Part shown: in pieces, positions 1-10,740 of the stretch
How the letters are laid out: the number at the start of each line of letters is the position of its first letter
Position numbering within the stretch: the first letter of the stretch is position 1
DNA from: Funneliformis mosseae
Lineage: Eukaryota > Glomeromycota > Glomeromycetes > Glomerales > Glomeraceae
DNA length: 17,413 bases
Direction: 5' to 3'
NCBI GenBank assembly: GCA_910592005.1
Contig: CAJVPP010001875.1
Coordinates: 1 to 17,413 of the forward strand
The notes under the pieces: model-generated
The model's database searches: none
Seen by the model: only the letters and a program-made list of their open reading frames with translations
Told to the model about the DNA's origin: nothing
Translations under genes and position numbers: made by a program

Positions 1-753
1 AATTTTATTTTTTAATTATATAATAAATAATTTAAAGTTACTTATAAGCTAAAAATTTGTAATTTTTAAAAAAATTAAAAATTAAAAAATGTTATTATTG
101 ACCTTTGACTATCTTATTAATATTTACTTTTAACAATATTAATTATAATATAATATTATAAAATTTATTATAAAGAATAACTTTAATTATTACAGTGTTT
201 ATAATTTACTAAGAAATTTTATGACTTTTATTAATAGTAAAGTGATTTAATTAGTTTGTAAACATATGAATTTTAAGAAAATTTTTAAAAAATTATTATA
301 ATAAATTTTTCAAAATTTAATTTTAAAAATTGAATTATTTAAAAAACTTCTTAATAAATTTAAATTTCTTCTAATAAAGTTAATAAAATATATATTAAAC
401 TATATTTTTTATATAATAATTATATTATTAATCTTAATATTTTATTTTTTATTAAAAAATTAATACTTTTTTTTTATATTTGCAAGAAATTTGCTTGCTT
501 TACAGTTTAAGAGATAATAAAATAATTTTTATTAAATATTTTCTAATTAATTACAAATATTTACAAAACTAATTAATCTAAATTATTACAAATGTGTGAA
601 TAAATATTATACTTTCTTATAATCAAATTAAACCAAATTAGTATTAATTAAAAAAGATTTAAAAATAATCATATAAATATACTTACAAGAAAATAAAATG
701 TAAACAAACTGTTGAAAACTATTATAAAAAGAAATTAAATTTTCATTGTATAT
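1..753. other. AT-rich stretch without a recognisable gene
   Basis: Very AT-rich, with long A and T runs and no reading frame of note on either strand. The only structured item is a GC-bearing imperfect palindrome at 479-502, listed separately. It is followed by ACAGTTTAAGAG at about 501-512, which weakly recalls the CAGT start of Tigger termini. I could not confirm it as an element end. Confidence 0.6.
479..502. repeat. degenerate TTTGC...GCAAA palindrome, copy 1
   Basis: Reads TTTGCAAGAAATTTGCTTGC. It resembles the better preserved palindrome at 11022-11045 once C-to-T/G-to-A changes and one missing base are allowed for. Both stand out as G/C-containing blocks in nearly pure A/T surroundings. 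The function is unknown; a protein-binding site or the end of a small element are both possible. Confidence 0.4.
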
Positions 754-1494
754 TTAAATTAAAGCTTCTGAATAGTTCAGATTAATCTAAAGATTTTTCA
801 GATCAGTTCAGTTCAGATCAATTTCGGATTGCATAAAAATTAATCTGAAAATTTTCAGTTCAGTTTAGATTTTTTTTGGATTATAATTCTAATTCAAACT
901 GAAAAAAATCTGAATTGAATTGATAATTTCAGATTAATCTGAAAGTTCAGTTCAATTATATACAAAATGCTTAGAAGATCGTAATTTTTTTGCAATTTCT
1001 CTTCAAATTTTGCGAAAACTTTGAAAAATTGTAATTTTTTGCGATTTTTCTTTGAATTTCGCAAAAAAATCATGAAACCCTTAAAGAATCGCAATTTTTG
1101 CGATTTTTCTTAGTATTTCACAAAAAATATTGCGAAATTCTTGAAGAGTTGCAAAAAATTGTGATTTCTCTTCGAATTTTGCAAAAAAAATGTGAAAATC
1201 TTGAAGAATCACAAATTTTTGCAAACCTCAAAGAGAAATTCGCGATTTTTTTGTGATTCTCCTAAAGTTTCACATATAAATTGCAAATTTCTTATATAAT
1301 CAAACCGTAATTTTAGATTAATCTGAAAATTCTGATTTAGTTCAAATTTTTACTAGTCTGTAATTCAGTTTAGATTCAGATTAGCATTTTTAAGATTAAT
1401 AATCTGAACTAAACTAAACTGAAATTTTCAGTTCAGATACAGATTGACATCTAATCTGAACTGAAATGAACTATTCAGAGCTTTAATCTAAATT
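754..1494. mobile_element. foldback/MITE-like element with long inverted ends
   Basis: The left end reads AAAGCTTCTGAATAGTTCAG (761-780). The right end, reverse-complemented, reads TTAAAGCTCTGAATAGTTCA, so the termini are near-identical inverted repeats. Inward from each end lie roughly 200 bp rich in CAGTTCAG and in the self-palindrome TTCAGATTAATCTGAA (perfect at about 936-953), largely in opposite orientation on the two sides. The centre is a 60-bp tandem array. No transposase is encoded, so the element would be non-autonomous. The exact ends and target duplication are not certain. It lies just upstream of Tigger copy A and may have landed in that element's 5' region. Confidence 0.7.
961..1300. 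repeat. 60-bp tandem repeat core of the foldback element
   Basis: Units start near 961, 1021, 1081 and 1141 with an exact 60-bp step, and a degenerate one starts at 1201. Each has the pattern CTTGAAGAATCGCAATTTTT, then GCGATTTTTCTT, then a TTTCGCAAAAA block and TGCGAAA. From about 1215 to 1300 the motif appears in reverse orientation, so the array itself ends in an inverted copy. Most CpG dinucleotides in this neighbourhood are in this array (GCGA, TCGC), several changed to TGA or ACA in individual units. Confidence 0.75.
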
Positions 1495-1608
1495 GAGAAA
1501 AAAAATGAGAAACTTATATAATTTAATAAATTTTTACATATTTTCTATTAAAATAAATATTTTAATATTATTTAAATAACATCAAAATTAATAATATATT
1601 CCTTAAAA

Positions 1609-2775
1609 ATGGCTCTTAAAAGAACTACCCTTACTGAACTTCAAAAGTAAGACTTTTGTATTTATGTTTATAAAAAATTCAAGCTTAATATATTAATTAG
1701 ATTAAAGAATAATGAAGCCTTAGAGTTGATAAAAGTACAATTATTCATATTTATAAACATCAGAAAAATAACTTAGTTCAGAAGTTATTAATCCAATATC
1801 AAATGATATAAACTTGTTTCCTATCTAGAGTTTGAACTTGCACTTAAAGAATTTGTTTTAAATTATCAACATTGAACAATTTTAAATAATGTAATACTTA
1901 TTGAAAAAGTCAAACTGATTGCCAATAAATTAGAGATTTCTCAGGATTTATTTCAATTTTCTCAAAGATGGTTTCAAAAATTTAAAGATCATAATGGAAT
2001 TCATCAATAAAAGATTAAAGAAGAAGCTTTATCTACTGATAAAATTGATATTTCTAATACTTTACCTTTATTGAAAGAAAGTTATTCTAATTACTTTCTT
2101 AAAAGAATCTATAATATGGATAAAACTGGATTATTTTACAAGTAAATTTTAGTAATATAAATTAAAAAATAAAAAAATAAAACAAAAAGTATACTTATCT
2201 TACATAATTTAAATTAAAATTAGATCGAATATTTATATCAAATATTTTGCTAGATATAAGGTGAATAAAGAATATCTTTCAATTGCGTTATGTATAAATG
2301 CTAATGATTCTCATAAATTAAAACCTTTAGTAATTGGTAAATATGAAAGATCATATTATTTTAAGAATATAAAAATTTATAATATGCCTATAATATATTA
2401 AAATAATACCTAAGCTTAGATGATTATATTACTCTTACAAGAGTAGACTTGGGAATTTAATTGTCTACAGCATTAAGATTAATATGTATTACTTCTTATT
2501 GATAACTATTCCAATCACAAAATAGATGACCTTACTTTATAATATACTGATATTTATTTTCTATTACCAAATTTAACCTCAAAAATCTAGCTAATAAATG
2601 TTAAAATAATCATGACTTTTAAAAAAAATTATCACTATTTTCATATCTCTTAAAGTGTAGGTATAAATTAACTATATAATATTGTAGAAAAATTATAAAT
2701 ATTTTAATATCTAGTGATTATAAAAAGATAAAATAAAGTTTATTAAATTTGTCATATTAAGATCTATCTAATGAT
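1609..2775 (+). pseudogene. Tigger-type (pogo superfamily) DDE transposase, copy A, dead
   Basis: Translating with frame changes and reading past stops gives a near full-length Tigger/CENP-B-like transposase. It starts at the ATG at 1609 (MALKRTTLTELQ). A helix-turn-helix part follows (LRVDKSTIIHIYKHQKNN), then the CENP-B second HTH (FELALKEFVLNYQH, 1833-1875). The DDE_1 domain comes next: NMDKTGLFY (2113-2139), ALCINANDSHKLKPLVIGKY (about 2287-2343), LLLIDN (second Asp at 2501-2503) and TSKI-LINVKII. The third catalytic Asp is Asn at 2597-2599 (GAT to AAT), and the conserved Glu after the first Asp is Lys at 2122-2124. The C-terminus fades out at IIKR-NKVY-ICHIKI near 2775. There are many TAA/TGA/TAG stops and at least two frameshifts. 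Inactive. Its terminal repeats were not found. Confidence 0.85.
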
Positions 2776-2879
2776 AATAATTTTAAAATTTTAAAATTAA
2801 TTATTATTAATATATATTAATTTTTCAATTTTCAATTTTTTTAAAATAATTTAATATCTAATAATTACAAGAAAATAAA
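2698..2879. repeat. imperfect ~50-bp direct repeat; second copy split by the LINE
   Basis: The segment TTTTAATATCTAGTGATTAT onward (about 2703-2760) recurs as TTTAATATCTAATAATTACA onward from about 2850. The second copy continues beyond the LINE at 10741-10775 (AGTTTATTGAATTT against AGTTTATTAAATTT). The duplicated piece overlaps the decayed C-terminus of Tigger copy A. This shows what the LINE target site looked like before insertion. Confidence 0.5.
2859..2879 (+). repeat. 5' target-site duplication of the LINE
   Basis: A 21-bp sequence (core AATTACAAGAAAATAAA) is repeated without mismatch at 10720-10740. The pair brackets exactly the region carrying the LINE ORFs, with the A-rich tail just before the second copy. 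That is the expected footprint of target-primed reverse transcription. Confidence 0.9.
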
Positions 2880-2881
2880 TG

Positions 2882-4787
2882 AACTCTTTCCGCTGATCTT
2901 TTTGATCAAATATTTCTAACAAATAGAAGACAAAGTATATACAAAAAAAAACCTAAACCTTACAATAAAACTACTTCAAACTCTTTAGATAACAGTAAAG
3001 AACCTAGTACTTTATCATCTAACGAGCATGAAAAAAAAAAATGACAATATAGTTACTAAAATTACAAAACAACAAAAAAATTAAAACTTTAAAACTCAAT
3101 ATTACTCTAACAGTTACAGAAACTCCAGATACTACTCAATCAATACCAAATACTATGTAAACCACTTCCACTACTTTTCAAAATAACTTTGTTTTTGAAG
3201 ACTCTGAAGTCTACAAAATGGAAATAGATTCTGCTAAAAAAACTCCACTCTCTTCACCACAAGGATCTAATATAAATGATTCTATATATGCAAAGAATAT
3301 AACAAACAATACTAGTCAAACTTTATCTACATCTTTCACTGATAAAGGAAAAAACAAACAACTCTCTTAGGCTGATCAAATTGAAAACAATGTAAACAAT
3401 TCTGACCAATCACGTGATACTAACACGAAAGATACTACTTTTAACATTATTACCTCATCAATGCATTTTTTTGCATCTGATGATGCTGTAGATATCACTA
3501 GCAAATATATTACTGATAAAAGAAATTTCATCAACAGGCTTTTCATTAACTTTCTTGGCTATCAAGAAACTTTATATAATTCCAAATTAAGAAAATTCTT
3601 TATTTACTTCTAAACTCTTGATCAACTTACACATACTATTACAAAAGTTCAAGAGACATAATACAATCCTATATTTATGATCATTGATCTATCTGCTAAA
3701 AAACAACAGATAGATGCTGAAAAAGGTAGATGTATCAAAGTCAATAATATTCTCTTATTTATCAAATCAGATATAGTACAAAATTTTTTTCAATAATGTG
3801 ATACTATTGCCAGATTTTCAATGATTACCAGAGGCTCCTAGCAAATTGCATTTACAGTACATATTGAATTTACTGACCTTGATGCTATGCAATTAATCCT
3901 ACGATAACAATTTAAAATAAAACTAACTGGATTACCATTCAATATGATATAATAAGATTTATTAATCTTCCTTGAGTCTATTAATACAAAACATGTTTTA
4001 TACCACGTGATCTCTAATATTGTAATTATCCTTATGTGTACATTAACTTTAATAACTAAAATGACTATGATTTTGCAATCAAATCTGAACACAAATTTAA
4101 ATCAAATATTTTATTTTGGGTCAATCTTGCTACTCCTCACTGTAGAAGATGTGGCAATCCTGAAGCTAAAGACTATACCCTCAAAGACCTTCAAATCCAT
4201 ATAGGCAATTATATGATCATTTCAAACCTATCATTTACAGACCTTCTTAAAAAACCAATATGCATACAAATAATTATAATGTAAATGTATAATCAAACTA
4301 AAGTCAACAAAGTTCATATGCTAACACTCTGAAAACAAGTTTTAAGAATCTAAAGTATTAATAACAAATCTCAGATATTTCTACAGCTTTAAACGATATT
4401 TTGAAATGTTTGACTAATAAAAACAATAAGCTGATCACTCTTAATAACGAAATTATTACAGCAAAAAATGAAATCATTATTCTTCAAAAAAACTAAGAGG
4501 ACATAAATTATTGCATAATTAAATTGGAAAAATACAACAACATTATTCATACTAAAGAAGTATATGATAGTGAAATAGAATTTAATAATTCTTTAAAATC
4601 ACTACTTGAATTATTACGTGGTCAACCTCCTTCAAATTCTTCAATTAACACATTTCTTCTAGATAAAGTTATCAAATTAGAAAATCAATTTGTAGAATTC
4701 TGATCTGAAATTAAAAATATTGTGAAAACATCTAACAGATCCTTCAAATGCTTTCTTCTTCTTCTAAATGAATATACAATTAACTAA
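2882..4787 (+). pseudogene. LINE ORF1 (nucleic-acid-binding protein), decayed
   Basis: The N-terminal part is Ser/Thr/Asn/Gln-rich and low complexity (SADLFDQIFLTNRRQSIYKK near the start). A folded segment at about 3470-3990 contains ARFSMITRGS and RQFKIKLTGLPF-like stretches typical of the RRM-like ORF1 proteins of LINEs. A zinc knuckle begins at 4141 (CRRCGNPEAKDY); its final Cys is Tyr and the His is missing. The C-terminal part, 4372-4755, has a heptad-like coiled coil (TALNDILKCLTNKNNKL, then LNNEIITAKNEIIILQKN). Frameshifts occur at the A-run near 3042 and at about 3987. In-frame stops are mostly TAA/TAG where Gln fits. The frame ends at TAA 4785-4787, overlapping the ORF2 start by 20 nt. 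The ORF1 product would bind element RNA. Confidence 0.8.
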
Positions 4788-7700
4788 TAATAATATAGAA
4801 TCACATTATACGAATTCTCATAATAATAATTTTCTTTCAAATGATTCTTTCATAAATATTATCAATAACCTAAATCTCATTTCCTTTGTAACATATAATG
4901 TTAGAAACTATTCATCAGAATCCAAATTTTAAAATATTGACTTCTTTTTTAACAACTTTAACATAGACATATTAGGTTTAAGTAAAACTCATCTTAACTT
5001 ATTACAAGCTCATCATATTAATAAAAACATTTATAATAAATCTTTTAAATATTTTTTTCATTCTTCTAATCATCATCAAAACTATCAAATTATCAGATTA
5101 ATAGTTTGTAATAATCTGAATACACATATTTTTAATCAAGTTTCATTTTTTGATTATATTATTTACCTTGACTTTTAATTCAAAAACAAATTCAAACTTC
5201 AGGTTATTCAAGTTTATTTACCTGCTTCTTATCATAATAAAAAAGATTATTAATATCATCTTTAAGTCTAAAAAAACTGATGAATATTTTAATAGATAGT
5301 TTACATTATAATTTTCATATCATTCTAATGAGAGATTTTAATATAAACATAAGTAGAAATATAGATCTAAACTTCAAAAGCAGCTGCAAAATTTCCTTCA
5401 TAATATAATTAACTTTGATTTCATTCACATTCTTACCTCTTTCCAATTCACATACCCCCTACATTCTGTTCTACTTCTTCCTATGATTCAACTTTACATA
5501 TAGACTATATTTTCACCTCTACTAACCTATCACATGACCTCACTTCATTTCACATTTTAAACAACTCCTGTTATCTTTATTTAACTGATCACTACCCATT
5601 ACTGATTACTCTTTATAAAAAAAATTTTTTTTCCCAAACATCCTCAGCCTATCAAAAGTAACGCAAAATTACAAAACAGTTCTTTCTTTATGATAAGACT
5701 ACTTATCTTCATTGGGAACTTTTTTCAGATAAAGCTTAAACAAAATACTAAATTTAATGATATCTTAATCCAAGACCTTTGCATTTCTAACAATTTAATC
5801 AACAAAGCCTAAAAGTATTTTGCCTAAACTGTTATGAATTCAGCATCTAAACACATTCCAAAACAAATCACATCAGCTTATTACAATTCTCTTTACATTT
5901 TTTAATTCACAAACAAATCAACAAAATTCAAAAATTTTATTATTGATGTAAGATTTTTTCAACGTTACTTCACAAATTTCTTTCCCATTTTATTTACAGA
6001 TCACAATTTTATTCTCAAAACTGCAGCTGAACATCTCATTTCTTCTAGTTCATTAGATGGCCATTATAATAACAACTGCTTACTTCTATACTTACATGAA
6101 CTAAAGCATAATATTTTGAAACTATTCATGCTAAACAACTCATCATTAGTCAAAAAGAAAATAATGATTATATACATTAATTCATTCAAAGACATGTAGA
6201 TAATTTCAAAAATGCTCCTACAAAAATGATAGATTCCTTTTTGAAAAGAAACAGAAAAACCATTATACTAAACCATATCTTGGTAAATTATAATACACCT
6301 AATCAACATTTGGCTTTAAATCCTGATGCTATCAAACTTCATATTGCACACATTTTCAAACTGTTGCTAACTTTACAAATAAAAACTTCACAGATCTAGA
6401 CAATAACAATTTCTCTCCAAATTGATTTATTTGGAAAAGATACTATGATCTTATTGATGACATTCCTGAGGATGCTTATGACACTTTCATGAATCTCCTA
6501 TCAATCAATGAATAGAATAATATTATTAAACATTTACCTGATCGAAAAGCTTCAAGCCTATTAAAGATTACTAATAAGCTATTAAAGAAGCTAGACCCAA
6601 AGTGCAAAAATTTTCTCTATAATATTATTTGTGCATGTCTAATTAATAAATTTACTCCAATACAATGAAATTTAGCTTACATATATCCAATTCTAAAGCC
6701 TAAACTGTGAAACTGTCAACTTAATAATACTAGACCAATTACACTACTTGAAACAGTCAGAAAAGCTTTTGTCAAGTTGTTGAATTAATAGCTGCAAGAT
6801 ATATTCGTAAAGAACAAAGTTCTTAAAGAACTCAACTTTGCTAGTTTACCACATCAATCAACACTAAAATCTCTGCATATAGTTAATAATATTTTAGAAT
6901 TTCATCATTTAAAAAGAAAAATATTTGAGTATCACAAATCAGACATTTATATACTTTTTCAAAATACAGTCAATCCTCTCTAAATGCATCCTCTCAGAAC
7001 CATAGTGAAAATTTTAAAAAATGTGCATTTAAAAAGGGTGTGCATTTAAAGAAAAAATTTTTATATGAATTCTATATGCTTGAGACTGAACAAAAGCGTG
7101 TATTTAGAGAGAAAATATATAGTTTATGCATTTAGAGAGAATGTATTAAGAGAGGGTTAACTGTATATCAAAAGTATATGATCAAGTTAATATTCACATA
7201 TTAAAGAAAGCTCTATATAGATTAAAAATTTCAGATTCTTTCATAATGCTTATCATTAACTTATTTTTTAATAGAAAAATAGTATCTTCATCACATATAA
7301 TAATACTGATTTCTATGATGTTCTTGTTAGCATTGATCAAGAAGAGGTCATTTCTCTACTTCTATAGTTATCTATTATGATCCCTTTCTCTCTCATATGC
7401 AAAATTCTAATTTAGGTTACACTTTAGATATATTATAGTCTTCTAATATTAATAGTATGAAAACAAAAACTATTTTAACCTCCATTCTTAATTCAGCATA
7501 CATAGATGATACAATTTGAATCACTGATAGTTATACTAAACTTAAAAACATTTTTGATATAGCGCAGTCTTTTTTTATCTTAACTTAATGCAAATTAATT
7601 TGAAAAAATCCTTTATAGTAACTTCTGAAGCAACAACAAATAATATCTCATTCTACAGCACCTATTTGAATAATTTAGTAATCATACTAACTAAGAAACC

Positions 7701-10340
7701 CAATGAATCAACTAGATATCTAGGTGTCTGGATTTCAGCTTTATATAACAAAAAGTTTGTTAAACAATAATTAGAAAATGAGATTACTGATTTTATCTTG
7801 AAACTCAACACCAAGCTTATCACAGACAAATAACTCAAATATCTCTGCAACTAAATTCTTATTCCTCAGCTTGAATACCGATCTTAGCTCATTGTTTTTT
7901 TACAAAAAGAATGTCTTACCCTATTCTCTTGCATTTGTATATTTATTAAACATAAACTTAAGTTTAACAAATGCATCCTAATAGTACACTATCTAACAAA
8001 TTAGCATTTAGATTCAATGATTTAGTATCTAATATGTTACACTTCAAACTACAACATTTTACCTTAATAATCAATGGAGATACTTCAAAATCACTGCTTT
8101 CTTTAACCATTAAAATTCATCTTAAACAAGTTCAAAACTTTTTCTAGTTACCTGATGATCTTATTACATGTTGGCCATCACAATTAAAAAATCTAAGATA
8201 TGATAATTATCTTTATAATATAATTACCTTTATCTTCAAGCTTCTTTTTCGATGCAAAGTACTGTTTCTACTACTTCTGATTTTCATATTCAAGGAGGTA
8301 TCAAAATACTTAACTTTATCATTTCATGGAAGAAAAAATAGATCCTCTCATTTAAAATATGCAGAGCCTTATTTCTTGACCAATTTGTTACTTAAAAAGA
8401 ATTTTTACTAGAATACTACGATCTCTTTCTCAAAACCAATATTTCAAATAGAGGAGCTATTCCTGAATGGTTTCTTGCCTTATAAAATATTGTTCTTTTA
8501 AACCCTGTTCATTCAAACTACTTTAAACCTGAATACTATTTTACCAGTTTTATTCCGCAAGGTTATATTACAACTGTTACTTCTGATAGTAAGAGAAAAT
8601 CTCCTTAAATAGCCCTTTAGACTCCACTAAAATAGAACTATTACAACTTATCATATCCCAGTTAAGGAATTATTAGAAAAATTATAAGATCATGTTTTGT
8701 CTCTAACAAAGTTGTCATACAATATTATGTCAATAACTCTACCCTCAACCATGATTCTAGATCAGTCTCAAAAAAACAGAATCTATTTACCTTATGTTCA
8801 TAATGCTCTTTAATTCATTAGTACCAATATTTAATTTTAATGCATCCGTTACTACCTGGTCTTGTAATAACGTAATCAATACTGATCTTTTATAAGTAAT
8901 AGATATCACTTACTTTTCCTCTGTAAATGATAACAAACTGTACCTTCTCAAATGCAACATTTGGTCTGTTATTGATCAGGTAAAACAATACTATATGATA
9001 GTATGCCTACCTACTATCATAACAAATAATCTCATTCTTAATTCTCCTTTATTTATTACTATTTTTAGTATATTACTAAATAATAGTGTTAGCTCACCCT
9101 TATTGGAATTTTATCATGCTCTTTAAAATGAACGATCTCTTACATTCTACATAGATAGATCTCACAAATTCATCCCTTCACCTTCTATATCATATTTAAG
9201 TTCTGCATTTTATTTAATATATGACTCTTTAGACATAGAATTTTTAGCTGCTGTTCCTACAATATAGGCCAATTCTACCAATGCTAAAATATTTGCTCTT
9301 CTTTTAGTCTTTTTAATTTGTCCTTCATCTTTCTCAATTTTTATTCACACTGACAGTTTAGCTCTATCCATACCTACAATTATATAGTTATATCAAATGC
9401 AATATAATACTCCTCACTTATATTCAAAGTTCCCTTTTATATTTTTGATCAATTATTTTTAAAGTCATTGAGGAATAACAAATAACTATCTTTCTTTTTA
9501 AAATTGCTGCTCATTCTAATGATCCATATAATAGCAAGGCTAACTATTTAGCAAAATCTTCTCTCTTTTCTTCCCTCTAACTTTATCCCTAAATCATCTT
9601 CCTTTTATTAATTATATACTTACATTTAATAATATGCCTATACATTACCTTTTATGTTCCTTCTTAAAAGATTATACTAACACCAAATATTTCTCTGACT
9701 ATTATCACCTCAAACATAACACTAAGTATCAACATTTATAAGTAAACTGGATTTTAACCTTTTATCTCATTCAAACTGGATCAGCATCTTTTACATCTTT
9801 TGCTAAAACAAGAAGTTATAGTAGAAAACTTAAATTTCTCTTTGAACAGTTTCTGATAATTTAGTTCATGAAAGTCACTCAACCTCAATTATATTTACCA
9901 TTTTGAAAATGCTGTCACTGTAATAGTCACAATGAAGATTTCAACCATCTCTAGTTTTATACTACTATTAGACAATATATGTAATCCCTAATCTCTGAAT
10001 CTATAGCTCATTTAAAGTTACAATTATTTATTTATACCTCCAAATCTATATTTGCAGACAATATTAATAATCTTTTAAACCTCTCACATTCAATATGATC
10101 ACTATGAGCAAATCCACATGATTTCTCTTTTATTGACATTATCAAAGGCATTGTCCCTACTATTTTATCAACTTTAACAACATTTACCAAATCTTCTTCT
10201 ATTCTTTTCTCTTTTTTTCAATTTTGTTTTTACTCATATCTATAACAATATATGAAAAACTAGATGTGCTTTAACTTTAGACAAAGAAAGATCCTTACAC
10301 ATAACAAAACGATAGAAAAAAAAGCAATTTTATTATATCT
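4768..10340 (+). pseudogene. LINE ORF2: AP-like endonuclease, reverse transcriptase, RNase H, CCHC; decayed
   Basis: Begins with ATG at 4768 inside the end of ORF1. The endonuclease/exonuclease/phosphatase domain (about 4870-5640) shows SFVTYNVRN, GLSKTHL (catalytic Glu now Lys, 4984-4986), MRDFNIN (Gly now Arg, 5331-5333) and the catalytic His in LTDHYPL (5590-5592). The RT domain (about 6350-7900) shows AYIYPILKPK, NNTRPITLLET, LPHQST, SKVYDQVNIHILKKAL, the YIDD active site at 7499-7510, and RYLGVWIS, ITDK-LKYLCN, ILIPQLEYRS downstream. RNase H (about 9140-9560) has FYIDRS, IHTDS and AAHSNDPYNSKANYLAK; the usual Glu is Lys (9286-9288) and the last Asp is Asn (9542-9544). A C-terminal zinc finger CCHCNSHNEDFNHL starts at 9910. 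The frame fades near 10340. Many frameshifts and stops; non-functional. Confidence 0.88.
6967..7163. mobile_element. 197-bp Tigger-like MITE inserted in the RT domain
   Basis: Starts CAGTCAATCCTCTCTAAATG and ends in a sequence whose reverse complement is CAGTTAACCCTCTCTTAATA, so it has terminal inverted repeats with the CAGT start of pogo/Tigger elements. TA flanks both ends (6965-6966 and 7164-7165), the expected duplication. The motif CTCTCTAAATGCAT or close variants recurs several times near the ends, in inverted orientation, and could be transposase-binding sites. It encodes nothing. Taking out the element plus one TA rejoins the RT reading frame (FQN-I-SKVYDQ), so it landed in a frame that was continuous at that point. 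Confidence 0.92.
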
Positions 10341-10344
10341 AATA

Positions 10345-10719
10345 TTACTTTTTCCATTAATAGTTTCTCTAACACTTTATTTGTCAACAATACAGATATT
10401 CCTAGATCATATTATTTTAATTAATAACTCTTACAAATATAGTAGACATTGGTTCCTCTTCTTAGACAGGTGATAACTAGTTATTCTAATAATCCTTTTA
10501 TTTAGTTTGGTATTAATGATTATTCAGTAAATCTTGATAATTAGAATTAGACAGGACAACTAGTTGGTCTGGTGAGAACTAGTTTTCTAGTAATAAATAT
10601 TATATAGCAATTTTTATTTTTCTACTTTTGTATCCGTCTTAGAATTTTCATGTATTTTATATTGAATTTGTTTTTTTATATAATAAAATGTTGCATTACC
10701 ACGTCTTTAAAAAAAATAA
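10345..10719 (+). other. LINE 3' untranslated region
   Basis: No homologous coding sequence can be followed beyond about 10340. A short open frame at 10264-10473 spans the junction but is out of register with the ORF2 C-terminus. The region holds three copies of the palindromic octamer AACTAGTT (10475, 10558 and 10577), the last two framing GGTCTGGTGAG as a possible stem-loop. It ends with AATAAAATGTTGC and an A-rich tail. The repeated octamer may belong to the 3' structure recognised by the element's RT. Confidence 0.6.
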
Positions 10720-10740
10720 TAATAATTACAAGAAAATAAA
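10720..10740 (+). repeat. 3' target-site duplication of the LINE
   Basis: A perfect copy of the 21 bp at 2859-2879, directly after the A-rich tail of the LINE. Its flank continues into the second copy of the duplicated Tigger-derived segment. Confidence 0.9.

Larger units (their letters stand above)
2880..10719 (+). mobile_element. LINE (non-LTR) retrotransposon, decayed
   Basis: A 7,840-bp insertion with a 21-bp target duplication at both ends. It has two ORFs in the usual LINE order and ends in AATAAAATGTTGC and a short A-rich tail (about 10708-10719). No LTRs are present. ORF1 coding sequence begins almost at the first base, so there is essentially no 5' UTR and the copy is probably 5'-truncated. 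A 197-bp MITE inside the RT was acquired later. Frameshifts and stops run throughout, and catalytic residues of both the endonuclease and RNase H are altered. The copy is immobile. Confidence 0.9.

Noticed and set aside
501..520. 5' terminal repeat of Tigger copy A (ACAGTTTAAGAGATAATAAA)
   Set aside because: Shares only CAGT and a TAATAAA block with the 3' end at 13822-13849, and no TA duplication can be assigned.
683..699. TTACAAGAAAATAAAAT identical to part of the LINE target site, as a third duplication copy
   Set aside because: 17 bp of A-rich sequence with unrelated flanks; chance is a sufficient explanation.
894..1094. Minus-strand open frame of 66 codons
   Set aside because: Lies wholly in the 60-bp tandem repeats of the foldback element. 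Its Lys/Phe-rich repeats are a by-product of the array.
3838..4092. Minus-strand open frame of 84 codons
   Set aside because: Antisense to LINE ORF1, which has clear family motifs on the plus strand at the same place.
4007..4204. Plus-strand open frame of 65 codons
   Set aside because: Out of register with ORF1. The neighbouring frame carries PRDL..YPYVYINF and the zinc knuckle CRRCGNP.
7662..7850. Minus-strand open frame of 62 codons
   Set aside because: Antisense to the RT segment RYLGVWIS..ITDK-LKYLCN.
10264..10473. Plus-strand open frame of 69 codons as a separate small membrane protein
   Set aside because: It overlaps the end of LINE ORF2 in another frame and runs into the 3' UTR. The hydrophobic look comes from T-rich sequence.
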